Positions 19,383-28,675 of a DNA stretch of 64,000 nucleotides are shown here, piece after piece; within the stretch, counting starts at the first letter, position 1; every line of letters starts with the position of its first letter. The stretch is from Clostridia bacterium (lineage in GTDB: Bacteria > Bacillota > Clostridia > Christensenellales > UBA1242), in the NCBI GenBank assembly GCA_017503005.1, contig JAFVTW010000007.1, positions 1 through 64,000 of the forward strand, written 5' to 3'. Both the position numbers and the translations under genes were made by a program. The notes under the pieces are model-generated. The model made no database searches. It was not told the DNA's origin and saw nothing but the letters and a program-made list of their open reading frames with translations.

Positions 19383-19667
19383 TTACTTTTTATCAGCAGA
19401 TACAACACTTACTTTTTTCTTATCACGAGTTACATGAGAAAATTTAACTGTACCATCTGATAATGCATATAGTGTGTAGTCTTTTCCGCAACCAACATTT
19501 TCCCCAGGAAGAACTTTAGTTCCGCGTTGTCTGATAATGATGTTACCAGCAACTACTGCTTGACCATCAGATTTTTTAACACCTAATCTTTTTGATTGGC
19601 TTTCACGACCGTTCTTAGAACTACCTAATCCTTTCTTGTGGGCAAATAGCTGAATATTAATAAACAT
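19383..19667 (-). CDS. rpmA: Ribosomal protein bL27
   Basis: 94 residues. The N-terminus [17 protein letters not shown] shows the Firmicute extension that is cut by Prp before Ala-9. The body has the conserved GGNxIxRQRG-type segment ([16 protein letters not shown]). It is part of the 50S peptidyl-transferase region. GGAGG inside the end of prp drives translation; the two genes overlap by 11 bases. Confidence 0.97.
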   Translation of the reverse strand: MFINIQLFAHKKGLGSSKNGRESQSKRLGVKKSDGQAVVAGNIIIRQRGTKVLPGENVGCGKDYTLYALSDGTVKFSHVTRDKKKVSVVSADKK

Positions 19668-19986
19668 AATCTATTACCTCCAAATTAATGTAATCAGAGT
19701 AACCACTTTGCAAATCTTTAATACTCTCAAGCATAGTCAAAAATAATACTTGAGCATCTGCTAATTTTTGATTGATTGGCAACTCTATTAAAATGTATCC
19801 ATCAATTTTGTTTTGAACCTTAGCACCCAGTTTTAACACCTTGTTTATTCCTAATGCCCCAGCTTGTAAAATACTGGAAATTGATGCACACAAAATGTCT
19901 TCTCCACTCTTTGCATACCCTGTATGACCAGTGGCTTCTATTTTAAAATAATTATTGTTTGTTTTGAAAAATTTAATATTTGTCAT
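19657..19986 (-). CDS. prp: Ribosomal-processing cysteine protease Prp
   Basis: 109 residues. His-21 ([11 protein letters not shown]) and Cys-33 (ILCASISS) form the catalytic pair of the Prp family. It removes the N-terminal extension of bL27, whose gene follows directly and carries the matching extension. No Shine-Dalgarno is visible, so coupling to rplU 6 bases upstream is likely. Confidence 0.95.
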   Translation of the reverse strand: MTNIKFFKTNNNYFKIEATGHTGYAKSGEDILCASISSILQAGALGINKVLKLGAKVQNKIDGYILIELPINQKLADAQVLFLTMLESIKDLQSGYSDYINLEVIDYVY

Positions 19987-19992
19987 TTTAAA

Positions 19993-20295
19993 CTACTTTA
20001 TAGAAACAATTTTTAAAGTTGTATAAGGTTGTCTATGACCTTGTGTACGACGGTAATTCTTTTTAGCTTTGTATTTGAATACAACAATCTTTTTGTCTTT
20101 ACCATGTTCTACAACTTCTGCTTCTACAACAGACTTTTTAGCAGCGTCACCAGCTTTTACACTGTCACCATCAACTACCATTAAAACTTTCAAATTAACT
20201 TTGTCGCCAATATTAGCTTCAAGTTTTTCAACATTAATTTGTTCGTCAACAGAAACTTTGTATTGTTTTCCGCCTGTTTCAACTATTGCGTACAT
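19993..20295 (-). CDS. rplU: Ribosomal protein bL21
   Basis: 100 residues. YAIVETGGKQYKVSVDEQI at the N-terminus and RRTQGHRQPYTTLKI at the C-terminus are diagnostic. It has a perfect AGGAGG site. It is first in the rplU-prp-rpmA operon, with a structured leader upstream. Confidence 0.97.
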   Translation of the reverse strand: MYAIVETGGKQYKVSVDEQINVEKLEANIGDKVNLKVLMVVDGDSVKAGDAAKKSVVEAEVVEHGKDKKIVVFKYKAKKNYRRTQGHRQPYTTLKIVSIK

Positions 20296-20382
20296 GAATA
20301 TTACCTCCTCTCTCCAGACTCACTGTTATAGGCGACCTAAACCTAATTTAGGCACTTAAAAAAAGCCCAATCCATGTGGAAC
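20296..20382 (-). promoter_or_regulatory. Putative L21 leader (autoregulatory 5' UTR)
   Basis: A promoter-like TTGACA-17-TAAATT (20417-20389) predicts a start near 20382. The leader contains a stem GCCTAAA / TTTAGG and the segment GTCGCCTATAACAGTGAG just ahead of the ribosome site. Firmicute rplU operons often carry an autoregulatory L21 leader at this place. The match to the known consensus was not computed. Confidence 0.5.
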
Positions 20383-20559
20383 GATTATAATTTAACACAC
20401 TATAAGCTTTTTGTCAATTAAGAATTTGAAAATTATATTAAATATATATAATATTTATATTTAAATCACACCATGCTATATAGCCAATTTTTTACAATAA
20501 AACAATAGAATATTTTAAGCTACTATCACACATAATATCTAAAAAATGGAGAGTATCAA

Positions 20560-20988
20560 ATGGACAAAACAAAAGAATTATTAAACGAACTACACAAAGC
20601 AACCAAAGCGGCTATTGTGGGCATAGACAATCTAAAAGCCGAAATCAACAACGGTGACTTTGTAGAACTAGTCCAGAAGCAAAATCAGTACTATGAAGCT
20701 TTTTCAAAACGAATAAAGAAAATGGCTGTCAATTTTGAGTTTGAGCCGGACGACATCAATGTTTTTATGAAAGCAGGAAGTTTTATGCAAAGTAAATTTA
20801 AAACAATGATGAATAGTAGCGATGAAAAAGTAGCAGAAATACTAATTAACGGAACAAAGATGGGCATACAAAATATGAATGAGCTTATACACGAATACGA
20901 AGATGCAAATGGCAATATTCTAGCACTAGCAAAGGAGTTTAAAGAGAACTTAGAAAAATTCCTAACATCACTTAAGGAATTTGTATAA
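20560..20988 (+). CDS. Conserved helical-bundle protein of unknown function
   Basis: 142 residues, nearly all amphipathic helix. The segments FMKAGSFMQSKFKTMMNSS and ILINGTKMGIQNMNELIHEY followed by LAKEFKENLEKFLTSL fit, from memory, a ferritin-like clostridial family of about 140 residues (MxIKMxTLMDKS, MIxGSTMGI, LEKLK pattern). No metal-ligand set is obvious here. GGAGAG precedes the ATG. Single-gene unit convergent with the DUF4097 operon. Confidence 0.7.
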   Translation: MDKTKELLNELHKATKAAIVGIDNLKAEINNGDFVELVQKQNQYYEAFSKRIKKMAVNFEFEPDDINVFMKAGSFMQSKFKTMMNSSDEKVAEILINGTKMGIQNMNELIHEYEDANGNILALAKEFKENLEKFLTSLKEFV

Positions 20989-21004
20989 CACATTATTATC
21001 AATC

Positions 21005-21035
21005 AAAAAAGAGCAAAATTAATTTGCTCTTTTTT
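21005..21035. terminator. Bidirectional terminator
   Basis: AAAAAAGAGCAAAATTAATTTGCTCTTTTTT-type palindrome between two convergent genes, with A- and T-runs on both sides. Confidence 0.9.
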
Positions 21036-21049
21036 GACACACAATTTTA

Positions 21050-22015
21050 CTAATCAAGCACCCTTATTTCAATATCGCCTGTAGTGGTTGTAATTTCACA
21101 GATACCACCAGTAGTTGTTCTAGGAACTTCAATTTCTCCTGTATCAGTTTTTACTATAAATACTTTACTAGAAAGTAATGTGCCATCAACATCTCCTGTA
21201 CTAACTTTTATGTTTAGTTCTCCCGCATCACATCTTTCAAATTCAACATCACCTGTACTTCTAGTAATTAAAATTGTACCAGAAACAATCACACTATTTA
21301 ATTCAATATCCCCTGTAGTACCTGTTGAAACAAAACTTGCACAATTGACATTTGTAAAGAAATTTTTTCCAGTTTTAACTTTTGTCTTCAATTCACCACC
21401 ACAATCAACATTTTTTAGTAAAATTTTGCCAGTAGTTACAGACAAATCATAACTCCCTGCACTCACTCCATCAACTCTAATATCCCCTGTACTTAAATGT
21501 ATTTTGGTTTGTTTTACACTCGAAGCATTACATTCAACATCTCCTGTTGAACCAGAAATATCTATATTATCAAAAGTAAAATCTTGATCAATCCTAACAT
21601 CACCCGTAGAAACTTTAATATTTAAATTCATACCCTCAGCTGTAGGCAAATAAACTGTTATTTTAGGCTCGCTAGAAAACAATGTAATATAGTCGTACCA
21701 CTTCTTCTCATTTACAGCTTTAATATTTAACACACCATTTTCTACTGTTGCACTATGTTTCTCTTTTACATTTTCGAAACAAACAATCCTACATTTCCCA
21801 TCTATAGAATACTTAAAATTCACATCCGCAGTGTTAGCATCAAGAAATACACCATTAAATTCTTCTTCTATTTCATATGAGTTTGTAACAAAGTTTTTAG
21901 TTCCCAAAGACCTAAAACTCCATCCATTTTTTGCCATACCAATCAAAAACAATACAATACCAGTAAATACTAAACATGATGCAATAATTATCCAAATTTT
22001 AGTTTCTTTAAGCAT
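21050..22015 (-). CDS. DUF4097-family beta-repeat protein
   Basis: 321 residues from the ATG at 22015 (GGAGG 7 bases upstream). An N-terminal transmembrane helix (IWIIIASCLVFTGIVLFLIG) is followed by a right-handed beta repeat: about nine units of STGDV / TTGKI / STGDIRV type, typical of DUF4097 proteins. It is the last gene of padR-DUF1700-DUF4097 and overlaps DUF1700 by 8 bases. The family is usually linked to envelope stress; exact role unknown. Confidence 0.88.
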   Translation of the reverse strand: MLKETKIWIIIASCLVFTGIVLFLIGMAKNGWSFRSLGTKNFVTNSYEIEEEFNGVFLDANTADVNFKYSIDGKCRIVCFENVKEKHSATVENGVLNIKAVNEKKWYDYITLFSSEPKITVYLPTAEGMNLNIKVSTGDVRIDQDFTFDNIDISGSTGDVECNASSVKQTKIHLSTGDIRVDGVSAGSYDLSVTTGKILLKNVDCGGELKTKVKTGKNFFTNVNCASFVSTGTTGDIELNSVIVSGTILITRSTGDVEFERCDAGELNIKVSTGDVDGTLLSSKVFIVKTDTGEIEVPRTTTGGICEITTTTGDIEIRVLD

Positions 22016-22613
22016 TTGTAGCCTCCTTTTTTGCAAAAGCAATTTTGATTAGATAAATTAACTTCTTTGTAATATACACCATTCCTTTGGTTGTATATTT
22101 GCATCCAAAATATAAAAATATAGCAAGTCCAGCAGCCAAAATCCCCAGACTAAATATAACAAAATTTACAAAAGTATCTCCAAATATCATTAGGGCACCA
22201 CCCACTAAAATGCCATACACCGCTCCTACACAAAGAGAAACAAACCCAGCCCATAAAGAAACAACAACTGACCACAAAGAAATATATATAGAAAATATTA
22301 CAACAAACAAACCAACTATTACAGAAATAAGTATAGGTGCACACAAAATCATAAGTGCAATTTCCCAAAACTCTAATTTCCTATTTATCTTCAATTTTTC
22401 TTTTACAATTTTTGATAATGGTATCTCGGTAATAATTTGAGATGTTATATCATCAACATCTCCAATACTTTTAACAGCATCTTCCTCTAAAATACCATCT
22501 TCTATCTTATCATCAATCATTTCGCTATAAAAAGCAATCCTGTCGTCTACTTCCTTTTGTGGAAGATTAGACAACTTAACTCTAAGTTTTTCAATAAATT
22601 CTTGTTTACTCAT
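22008..22613 (-). CDS. DUF1700 membrane protein
   Basis: 201 residues from the ATG at 22613 (AAGGTG upstream, overlapping the padR stop by 8 bases). The N-terminal helical domain (SKQEFIEKLRVKLSNLPQKE, then FYSEMIDDKIEDG) is the DUF1700/HAAS signature. Three or four transmembrane helices follow. It is almost always found with PadR regulators and DUF4097 proteins, as here. Confidence 0.9.
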   Translation of the reverse strand: MSKQEFIEKLRVKLSNLPQKEVDDRIAFYSEMIDDKIEDGILEEDAVKSIGDVDDITSQIITEIPLSKIVKEKLKINRKLEFWEIALMILCAPILISVIVGLFVVIFSIYISLWSVVVSLWAGFVSLCVGAVYGILVGGALMIFGDTFVNFVIFSLGILAAGLAIFLYFGCKYTTKGMVYITKKLIYLIKIAFAKKEATNA

Positions 22614-22923
22614 CTTCATCACCTTTAGTTATAAATTGATATAAAGACCACATCTCTTTCCAGTCTTCTTTAAATTCTTCTATTCGCTTTAGTCCGCAAT
22701 CTGTAATATGATAATATTTCCTTATCCTACCTTCATATTCTGATGTATACACAGTGAGCATTTCTGCCACCTCTAACCTTTTCAAAATTGTATAGAGAGT
22801 AGATTCTGAAAGCTCAATAAATGGCTTCATATCTTTAATTATTTTGTATCCATAAGAGTCTTCATTTTTGATGGCAGTCAAAACACAAACATCAAGAAGT
22901 CCTCGTTTTAATTGAATATCCAT
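22606..22923 (-). CDS. PadR-family transcriptional regulator
   Basis: 105 residues. The winged helix starts LKRGLLDVCVLTAIKNEDSYGY, with the wing segment GRIRKYYHITDCG; a short C-terminal dimerisation helix follows. It probably represses its own operon and responds to an envelope or drug signal. An inverted or palindromic operator was not identified with confidence; ATACATCGTAACACGAGGTAT lies just upstream of the gene. Confidence 0.92.
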   Translation of the reverse strand: MDIQLKRGLLDVCVLTAIKNEDSYGYKIIKDMKPFIELSESTLYTILKRLEVAEMLTVYTSEYEGRIRKYYHITDCGLKRIEEFKEDWKEMWSLYQFITKGDEDE

Positions 22924-23041
22924 ACTTACCCTCCTTACATATACATCGTAACACGAGGTATTGTGATTGTCAACAAAAATTTCGTACCTTTCTTTGTGCT
23001 AAACACATTTTAAAATACCGACATATATACATACAAAAAAT

Positions 23042-23073
23042 AAAAGAATTAGGAAAACTTTCCTAATTCTTTT
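23042..23073 (-). terminator. Terminator of the rsmD-Smr unit
   Basis: AAAAGAATTAGGAAA / TTTCCTAATTCTTTT stem with minimal loop and flanking A/T runs. Confidence 0.9.
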
Positions 23074-23097
23074 TGTACTATACATATATGAATAAGA

Positions 23098-23439
23098 CTA
23101 CTTTTTTACCCAAACTAATGTAACTCCAGCATTTAAATTTGCTAAATGTGGATGTAAAATCAATTCTGGTTCTAATTGTGTAAGGTTTTCATATATTTTG
23201 TGATTTTCGCTCCATTGCTCACCCTTCACAAAATCCACAATCTGCTTACCACTTTTCAATAGTTTTAATTGCCTTTCTACCTCTAGCTTTATTTCGCCAC
23301 CAGTACCGTGAGACCCATATCCGTGTATAGCTATAATAGCATTAACATCACTTAGTTTCGCCAATTCTATCTCTCTAACCAACAAAAAAGTAGCTACATC
23401 AGGATAAATACCTTCTTTTATATTAATTACTTTAATCAT
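23098..23439 (-). CDS. Smr-domain-like protein
   Basis: 113 residues. The core IIAIHGYGSHGTGGEIKLEV resembles the Smr motif (HGxGTGxL) of MutS2-type nicking domains, and the flanking beta strands (VINIKEG, GVTLVWVKK) fit the fold. It overlaps rsmD by 8 bases, so the two are co-translated. Whether it cleaves DNA or RNA cannot be told. Confidence 0.7.
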   Translation of the reverse strand: MIKVINIKEGIYPDVATFLLVREIELAKLSDVNAIIAIHGYGSHGTGGEIKLEVERQLKLLKSGKQIVDFVKGEQWSENHKIYENLTQLEPELILHPHLANLNAGVTLVWVKK

Positions 23440-23974
23440 TTGAACACCTAAAATAACTTACTTCTTTGATACCATATCTTTTTTTATCAATCAATTCAAA
23501 CCCCTGATATTCAAATTGTTTGTCTTTTAGATGCTCAAAAATTACCACACCATCTTCAGCTAATAAATCGTATTTTTTAATCAACTGCATAGCTTGTTCT
23601 CCATAAGTGGTTTTGTATGGTGGATCTAAGAAAATAAAATCAAATTTGTACTTACCCATCAATAATTTTAGACACTTATTGTAATCGCCTTGGATTATCT
23701 CAGCATCAGCCTTTAGTAGTGTATTGTTCTTTTTGATAATATTTATACTTCTAATATCAGTATCACATATTATAACCTTTTTGGCACCTCTACTAAGAAC
23801 CTCAAAACCAAAATTACCTGTACCACCAAATAAATCTAACACAGTAGAATCGGGAAACTCAAATTGAAATTTACTACAAATAGCTTCCTTTACCATGTCA
23901 GATGTTGGTCTAATATTATCAGCTTCGAACGAATTCAAAACCTTACCTTTGTATTTACCTGCTATAATTCTCAT
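23432..23974 (-). CDS. rsmD: 16S rRNA (guanine966-N2)-methyltransferase
   Basis: 180 residues. MRIIAGKYKGKVL at the N-terminus, the SAM motif VLDLFGGTGNFGFE (about 44-57) and the catalytic FLDPPY (about 115-120) identify RsmD. It methylates G966 in 16S rRNA. Commonly near coaD in Firmicutes, but here it precedes a Smr-like gene. Confidence 0.94.
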   Translation of the reverse strand: MRIIAGKYKGKVLNSFEADNIRPTSDMVKEAICSKFQFEFPDSTVLDLFGGTGNFGFEVLSRGAKKVIICDTDIRSINIIKKNNTLLKADAEIIQGDYNKCLKLLMGKYKFDFIFLDPPYKTTYGEQAMQLIKKYDLLAEDGVVIFEHLKDKQFEYQGFELIDKKRYGIKEVSYFRCSND

Positions 23975-24024
23975 ACAAAAATGTTAGCATATTTTTTCAT
24001 ATTTTAAAACAAAAATTATACAAA

Positions 24025-25095
24025 TTAAAACTTTAAAATCTTATTCATTCTATTATATCTAAATTTCAACAAAATTTCATATGGGCTAGTACCTAACACA
24101 GTGGCATAATCCTGTGGAGTTAAGTTTTCCCCTAAAATTAAAACTTGACTACCTATTTCACATTCAATATCAGTAACATCAAGCAAACAAACATCCATAC
24201 AAATATTGCCAACTATTCGTGCCTTATGTCCACAAACTACTAAACAAAAATTATTACTTAGTCTTCTATCTAAACCATCTGCATACCCTAACGGCACCAC
24301 AGCAATTTTCATATTTTTATTAGCTACAAAAGTTCTATCGTACCCTACGGTTTCACCCTTTTTCACTTTTTGAATAAAAGCTATCTTACTCAAAATGGAC
24401 AACACCGGCCTAAATTGTAAACCACAATTAGCCTGCCAACCATACAGATTAAATCCACACCTAACCATACCATAAGAAAAGCATGGAAACATAACTGAAA
24501 CGAAACTATTTGAACAATGAACGATTACAGAAGAATTATCTACAAATCGCACAAAATTCATAAATGATTTATGCTGTTTAAACACAAAAGGAATATCATC
24601 AAACTTAGTAGCAAAATGTGTAAATACACCCTCTAAAATTAAGTTGGAATTCAAAGCAAATAGTCGCAAAATTTTCTTAAATTCTTTGATTGTTCTAACA
24701 CCTATCCTATTAAGTCCGGTATTTACTTTGATATGTATTTTAAGTTTTAAACCGTCCAGAATAGATACAATATTTTGCAGTTCGTTAAACGACGACACTT
24801 CTACACTGACATTGTTTATTGCACACCAAGATACATACTCTTTGTTTAAAGTTCCCACAATCAAAATGTTTGTAAACTTATCAAACTTGCGAATAAGCAT
24901 AGCCTCATACACACTAGCAACCCCAAAAAAATCTACACCTTTTAAACCTTCACAAATATCTTTTAGACCATGCCCATAAGCATCAGCTTTTACCATAGCA
25001 CAAACTTTAGTTTTAACCCCAACTTTATCTTTTACAAGTTTTAAATTGTGTTTCAAATTTGAAATATTAACAATATAATCACTAAAATTAACCAT
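24025..25095 (-). CDS. alr: Alanine racemase
   Basis: 356 residues from the ATG at 25095. The PLP lysine is in AMVKADAYGHG (about 34-44); the C-terminal domain has VGYDRTF, the catalytic-Tyr segment, and GNICMDVCLLDVTD. It converts L- to D-alanine for peptidoglycan. The frame is open upstream to 25182, but that extension is hydrophobic and unlike Alr starts; no clear ribosome site is seen at either position. Confidence 0.93.
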   Translation of the reverse strand: MVNFSDYIVNISNLKHNLKLVKDKVGVKTKVCAMVKADAYGHGLKDICEGLKGVDFFGVASVYEAMLIRKFDKFTNILIVGTLNKEYVSWCAINNVSVEVSSFNELQNIVSILDGLKLKIHIKVNTGLNRIGVRTIKEFKKILRLFALNSNLILEGVFTHFATKFDDIPFVFKQHKSFMNFVRFVDNSSVIVHCSNSFVSVMFPCFSYGMVRCGFNLYGWQANCGLQFRPVLSILSKIAFIQKVKKGETVGYDRTFVANKNMKIAVVPLGYADGLDRRLSNNFCLVVCGHKARIVGNICMDVCLLDVTDIECEIGSQVLILGENLTPQDYATVLGTSPYEILLKFRYNRMNKILKF

Positions 25096-25221
25096 ACTAA
25101 TTATTATTAAAAAAGCTAAAATATTGTGCAAAACATATACTAATAAAAATTGTTTAGCTTGCATATTTATACATATATTCAAATATTTATAATGTTTACA
25201 ACTCTACTATGCAACAAATAA

Positions 25222-25248
25222 AAAAACACACAAATATAGTGTGTTTTT
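25222..25248 (-). terminator. Terminator of the deoC-dUTPase-methyltransferase unit
   Basis: AAAAACACAC / GTGTGTTTTT with a 7-base loop. A dispersed repeat copy overlaps its right arm. Confidence 0.8.
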
Positions 25249-25263
25249 ATACTTTGCATAATA
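25234..25263 (+). repeat. Dispersed intergenic repeat, copy C
   Basis: ATATAGTGTGTTTTTATAC then TTTGCATAATA, 35 bases beyond the methyltransferase stop. Confidence 0.5.
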
Positions 25264-25297
25264 GTTGTATTTTTATATACAAAATTTATAATTATAA

Positions 25298-26053
25298 TTA
25301 TTTTTGAAGTACAAATATTGTATCAGACAAGCTGTTTAGCCTCTCACCCAAAAGCACTTTGAAGCCCACTTTTTTAGCAGTCTTTTTTAACCATTCTCTA
25401 GAAACATAGTATACACCATCTCTATCAACACCAAATTTCACTTGGTCCTTTGTGTGCATTCTATTGATTGTTTGCACATCAAAAGCATACTTGACATCTT
25501 CTTCTGAAAGACCTTTTAGATTGTTCCAGAATACATCTTTACTATTGTTGTAGTATCTGTCTTCTAATTGCCTTTTAACATCTTCTTTGGTTGCACCTTC
25601 CTCTAAGAATGTATCTCCTATAATTAGATATGCACCCTCTCTCATACGAGAATATAGATCTTTTAGGAAGTTCTCTTTTTTAGAATCTGGGTCTGCTATA
25701 TACTTAAACGAATACATCATCAAAATCAAATTTGCATTACCTAAATTATAGTTTTCTAAATTAGTCAAGTCGTTATTGATAAATGTAACATTGCTTACAC
25801 GATTTTGAAATAATTTCTCTTTTGACAACCCTATCATTTTTTCTCTAAGATCAACTGCCACAATACTTGTCTTTGGATTCTCTTTAGCCAGTCTTAAACT
25901 AGTAGCACCATTACCAGAACCAAACTCTATCATATATTGTGGTTTAACAAATGACACTAATTTAGATACTGTGTTTTGCATATTTACATATGCCAAAGTG
26001 TCACTCATATATTGCTTAAACTCTTCATCACTTTCAAATAAAAACTTAGCCAT
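25298..26053 (-). CDS. Class I SAM-dependent methyltransferase
   Basis: 251 residues. The SAM motif MIEFGSGNGATSLRLA (about 41-56) is followed by the acidic VAVDLREKM and the FINNDLTNLE motif. The C-terminal half is a variable helical substrate domain. Substrate unknown. It has a strong AAGGAGGG site and follows the dUTPase gene by 9 bases. Confidence 0.85.
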   Translation of the reverse strand: MAKFLFESDEEFKQYMSDTLAYVNMQNTVSKLVSFVKPQYMIEFGSGNGATSLRLAKENPKTSIVAVDLREKMIGLSKEKLFQNRVSNVTFINNDLTNLENYNLGNANLILMMYSFKYIADPDSKKENFLKDLYSRMREGAYLIIGDTFLEEGATKEDVKRQLEDRYYNNSKDVFWNNLKGLSEEDVKYAFDVQTINRMHTKDQVKFGVDRDGVYYVSREWLKKTAKKVGFKVLLGERLNSLSDTIFVLQK

Positions 26054-26062
26054 ATTCCCTCC

Positions 26063-26521
26063 TTATTTTTTGGTACTACCAAATCCACCAGTTCTAACAC
26101 CTGTAGGTGGAACTTCATCATCAACTACCAAAAATTTTGCAAACCAACATTGACCTATCTTGTCACCCTTTTTGATAACAATCTCATTGTCACTATGATT
26201 GTACAACATAAATCCTAAGTTGCCGTCATTAGACACATTGTCAGCATAATCACTCTCTATTACACCTATACCTTGTGCAAGCATCAAACCTCTTTTACCC
26301 ATACCACTAGTTGTAGCTAAATATAAAACTTCATCATCATTGAAGTATGCTTTTAGATTTGAAAAAATTGTTTTAGTCTCACCTGCTGGTATAACTTCAT
26401 CTATAGGTGAATACACATCATAAGCAACAGATGTACGAGTGGCTCTAACAGGTATTTTGATTTCATCTGCTGAAACACCATATTTTAAAAATTCATCTTT
26501 TACAACTGCAAATTTTCTCAT
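26063..26521 (-). CDS. dUTP diphosphatase (trimeric dUTPase family)
   Basis: 152 residues from the ATG at 26521 (GAGGG upstream). The trimeric dUTPase motifs are visible in order: AYDVYSP (motif 1), TTSGMGKRGLMLAQGIGVIESDYADN (motifs 2-3 region), KKGDKIGQCWF (motif 4) and the C-terminal GGFGST lid. Motif 3 reads GVIESDYADN where GVIDxDYxGE is usual, so it may be a divergent dUTPase or a dCTP deaminase-like relative. It follows deoC and belongs with pyrimidine nucleotide handling. Confidence 0.85.
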   Translation of the reverse strand: MRKFAVVKDEFLKYGVSADEIKIPVRATRTSVAYDVYSPIDEVIPAGETKTIFSNLKAYFNDDEVLYLATTSGMGKRGLMLAQGIGVIESDYADNVSNDGNLGFMLYNHSDNEIVIKKGDKIGQCWFAKFLVVDDEVPPTGVRTGGFGSTKK

Positions 26522-26531
26522 ACAACCCTCA

Positions 26532-27161
26532 CTAAACCAATTTTGTACCACTACTAGTACCTATTCTAGTAGCACCTGCTTCTATCATATTTTCAAATGT
26601 CTCTGCATCTCGTATACCACCAGAAGCTTTAACAAATTTACCAGGTTTCATTAAGCTAGCCATTAGTTTAACATCATCTAATCTAGCCCCTTCACCTACA
26701 AACCCTGTACTTGTCTTAATAAACAAAGCATTACTTTCATTTACAATGTCGCACAATTTAGCGATTTCTTCCGAATTTAGATTGCTAGTTTCTACAATAA
26801 CCTTAACAGGTACACCTGCTTGACATACAGCATTGATATCGTTTAGAACAGCTGCATACTCACCCATTTTAAACAATCCTTGATTAATAACCATATCTAA
26901 TTCGGTAGCCCCATTTGCCACAGCTTCTTGGGCTTCTAGCTTCTTAATTTCTGTAGAATTAGCCCCCAAAGGAAAACCTATAACACAAGCAACTTTAATA
27001 TCTGTGCCTTCTAATAGGCTTGATGCTAATTTTACATAGTAAGGATTTACACACACACTATAAAAATCATATTCTTTAGCTTCCATACACAACTTTTCAA
27101 TATCTGCAGCTGTAGCTGTAGGCTTTAGTAGTGTATGATCAATATATTTACTTTTTTTCAT
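26532..27161 (-). CDS. deoC: Deoxyribose-phosphate aldolase
   Basis: 209 residues. YIDHTLLKPTAT at the N-terminus, ELDMVINQG and the Schiff-base Lys in FIKTSTGF (about 145-152), then KASGGIRD. It cleaves deoxyribose-5-phosphate to acetaldehyde and glyceraldehyde-3-phosphate. Together with pdp, deoB and deoD further along it completes a deoxynucleoside catabolic pathway. AAAAGGGGAG precedes the ATG. Confidence 0.95.
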   Translation of the reverse strand: MKKSKYIDHTLLKPTATAADIEKLCMEAKEYDFYSVCVNPYYVKLASSLLEGTDIKVACVIGFPLGANSTEIKKLEAQEAVANGATELDMVINQGLFKMGEYAAVLNDINAVCQAGVPVKVIVETSNLNSEEIAKLCDIVNESNALFIKTSTGFVGEGARLDDVKLMASLMKPGKFVKASGGIRDAETFENMIEAGATRIGTSSGTKLV

Positions 27162-27285
27162 AAAAACTCCCCTTTTTTCTTACTTTTTTATTATATCATA
27201 AATTATATAAATAGTAAATTTATACAACACACTAAAATTATTAAAATTATTTTAAAAATATCTTTAATAATATTTAAAACAAATG

Positions 27286-27314
27286 TTGACAAATTCAAAA
27301 AATTAGTATAAGAT
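27286..27314 (+). promoter_or_regulatory. Promoter of tRNA-Lys
   Basis: TTGACA (27286-27291), 17 bases, TAAGAT (27309-27314); start predicted near 27321, 20 bases before the tRNA. Confidence 0.7.
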
Positions 27315-27340
27315 TTAATTGCGTTTAAAAAATTTCATAT

Positions 27341-27416
27341 GGACCACTAGCTCAGTTGGTAGAGCAACTGACTCTTAATCAGTGGGTCCAGAGTTCGAGT
27401 CTCTGGTGGTCCACCA
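27341..27416 (+). tRNA. tRNA-Lys (anticodon CTT)
   Basis: A full cloverleaf: acceptor GGACCAC / GTGGTCC, D-arm with AGCTCAGTTGGTAGAGC, anticodon loop CTCTTAA giving CTT, T-loop TTCGAGT, discriminator A and encoded CCA. A terminator-like hairpin (GAACAC / GTGTTC plus T-run, about 27431-27461) follows. Confidence 0.97.
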
Positions 27417-27517
27417 TTATCACATTAACTTGAACACTTTTAATGGTGTTCGAGTTTTTTTATTTTGAAATTCAAATAATCGATGTTATAATGTACCTAT
27501 TAAAAGGTGTAGTAATT

Positions 27518-28675
27518 GTGATAGATATTTTATTTAAAAAGAATCAAAAAGTAATTAATAATCAGAAAGAGAGAACAAGATGTGGCTTTTTTGCTAGTAT
27601 TTATGGTTTATTAACTAATTTAATTCTTTTTGCTGTTAAAATTTTTATAGGTGTTTTAAGTGGTTCAGTTGCATTAATTTCTGATGCAATAAATAGTTTA
27701 TCTGATGGTATTTCTGCTGTTATAACTTTGATTGGTTTCAAAGTTTCAAATAAACCAGCGGATAAGGAACATCCTTTTGGTTATGCAAGATTTGAATATG
27801 TTTCTGCTTTAATTGTAGCTTTTATTATTTGTATAATAGGTGTTTTTTTATGTAAAACATCTTTTGATAAAATTTTAAGCCCTCAGCAAATTGTGTTTTC
27901 TTGGTTAATCATAATTTTCTTAATTGTTAGTATTTTAATTAAAATATCCCAAATTTTTATTTATAAAAAAATTGGTGATGCTATTGATTCTGATTCAATT
28001 AAAGCAAATTTAGTTGATACACGAAACGATACTATTGTTTCTTTATTAACATTATTAGCTATTATAATTATGTGGGTTTTTAACATAAATATTGATGCTT
28101 ATGTTGGGCTTGCGGTTTCTCTTTTTATAATTTTTTCTGGCTTTAAAGTTTTTTTAGAAACATTAAATCCACTATTAGGTGAGAAACCTGATAAAGAATT
28201 AGTTGACAAAATAACAAAAAAATTAACTTCGTATGATAAAATATTGGGCTTTCATGAACTTATAATACATAGTTATGGTAAAAATAAAAACTATGCTTCT
28301 GTTCATATAGAAGTTTCGGCGGATTCAAATCCTCTTGATATACACAAAATTGTTGATGAAATAGAACAAGACTTTTTAAAAGATTTAAAAATTCATTTTG
28401 TTATACATACAGATCCTATTGAAGACAAAAATGAAAAAATAAGAAATTTAAAAAATAAGGTTCAAAAGGTATTAAAACAAATAAACAAACAACTTATTGT
28501 AAACGATTTTCATCTAATAGAAAATTTAAAAAATGTTCATATTTTATTTGATTGTGTAGTTCCTTACGAAGTTTCAATTACAAAAAAAGAAATTATAAAA
28601 ATCTTAAAAGAAAATATTTTATTTGAAGGAAAAAGTTGTAAATTTACAATTGATATTGATAGAGAATATGTATAA
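27518..28675 (+). CDS. Cation diffusion facilitator (CDF) family transporter
   Basis: 385 residues from a GTG at 27518 (AAAGGTG 8 bases upstream). Six transmembrane helices occupy residues 22-200. The metal-site pattern SDAINSLSDG in helix 2, HPFGYARFEYVSAL, and DTRNDT in helix 5 are CDF hallmarks. The C-terminal cytosolic ferredoxin-like domain (FHELIIHSYG) is extended by an extra helical/beta region of about 70 residues (LIVNDFHLIENLKN). It exports divalent metal, perhaps Mn or Zn. Leu is mostly TTA and Val/Phe mostly GTT/TTT, unlike the CTA/ATA-rich neighbours. It lies between tRNA-Lys and a decayed tRNA copy. Confidence 0.9.
   Translation: MIDILFKKNQKVINNQKERTRCGFFASIYGLLTNLILFAVKIFIGVLSGSVALISDAINSLSDGISAVITLIGFKVSNKPADKEHPFGYARFEYVSALIVAFIICIIGVFLCKTSFDKILSPQQIVFSWLIIIFLIVSILIKISQIFIYKKIGDAIDSDSIKANLVDTRNDTIVSLLTLLAIIIMWVFNINIDAYVGLAVSLFIIFSGFKVFLETLNPLLGEKPDKELVDKITKKLTSYDKILGFHELIIHSYGKNKNYASVHIEVSADSNPLDIHKIVDEIEQDFLKDLKIHFVIHTDPIEDKNEKIRNLKNKVQKVLKQINKQLIVNDFHLIENLKNVHILFDCVVPYEVSITKKEIIKILKENILFEGKSCKFTIDIDREYV

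Noticed and set aside
20560..20988. The 142-residue helical protein as a phage or toxin gene
   Set aside because: Its pattern fits a conserved clostridial helical family and there is no phage or antitoxin context.
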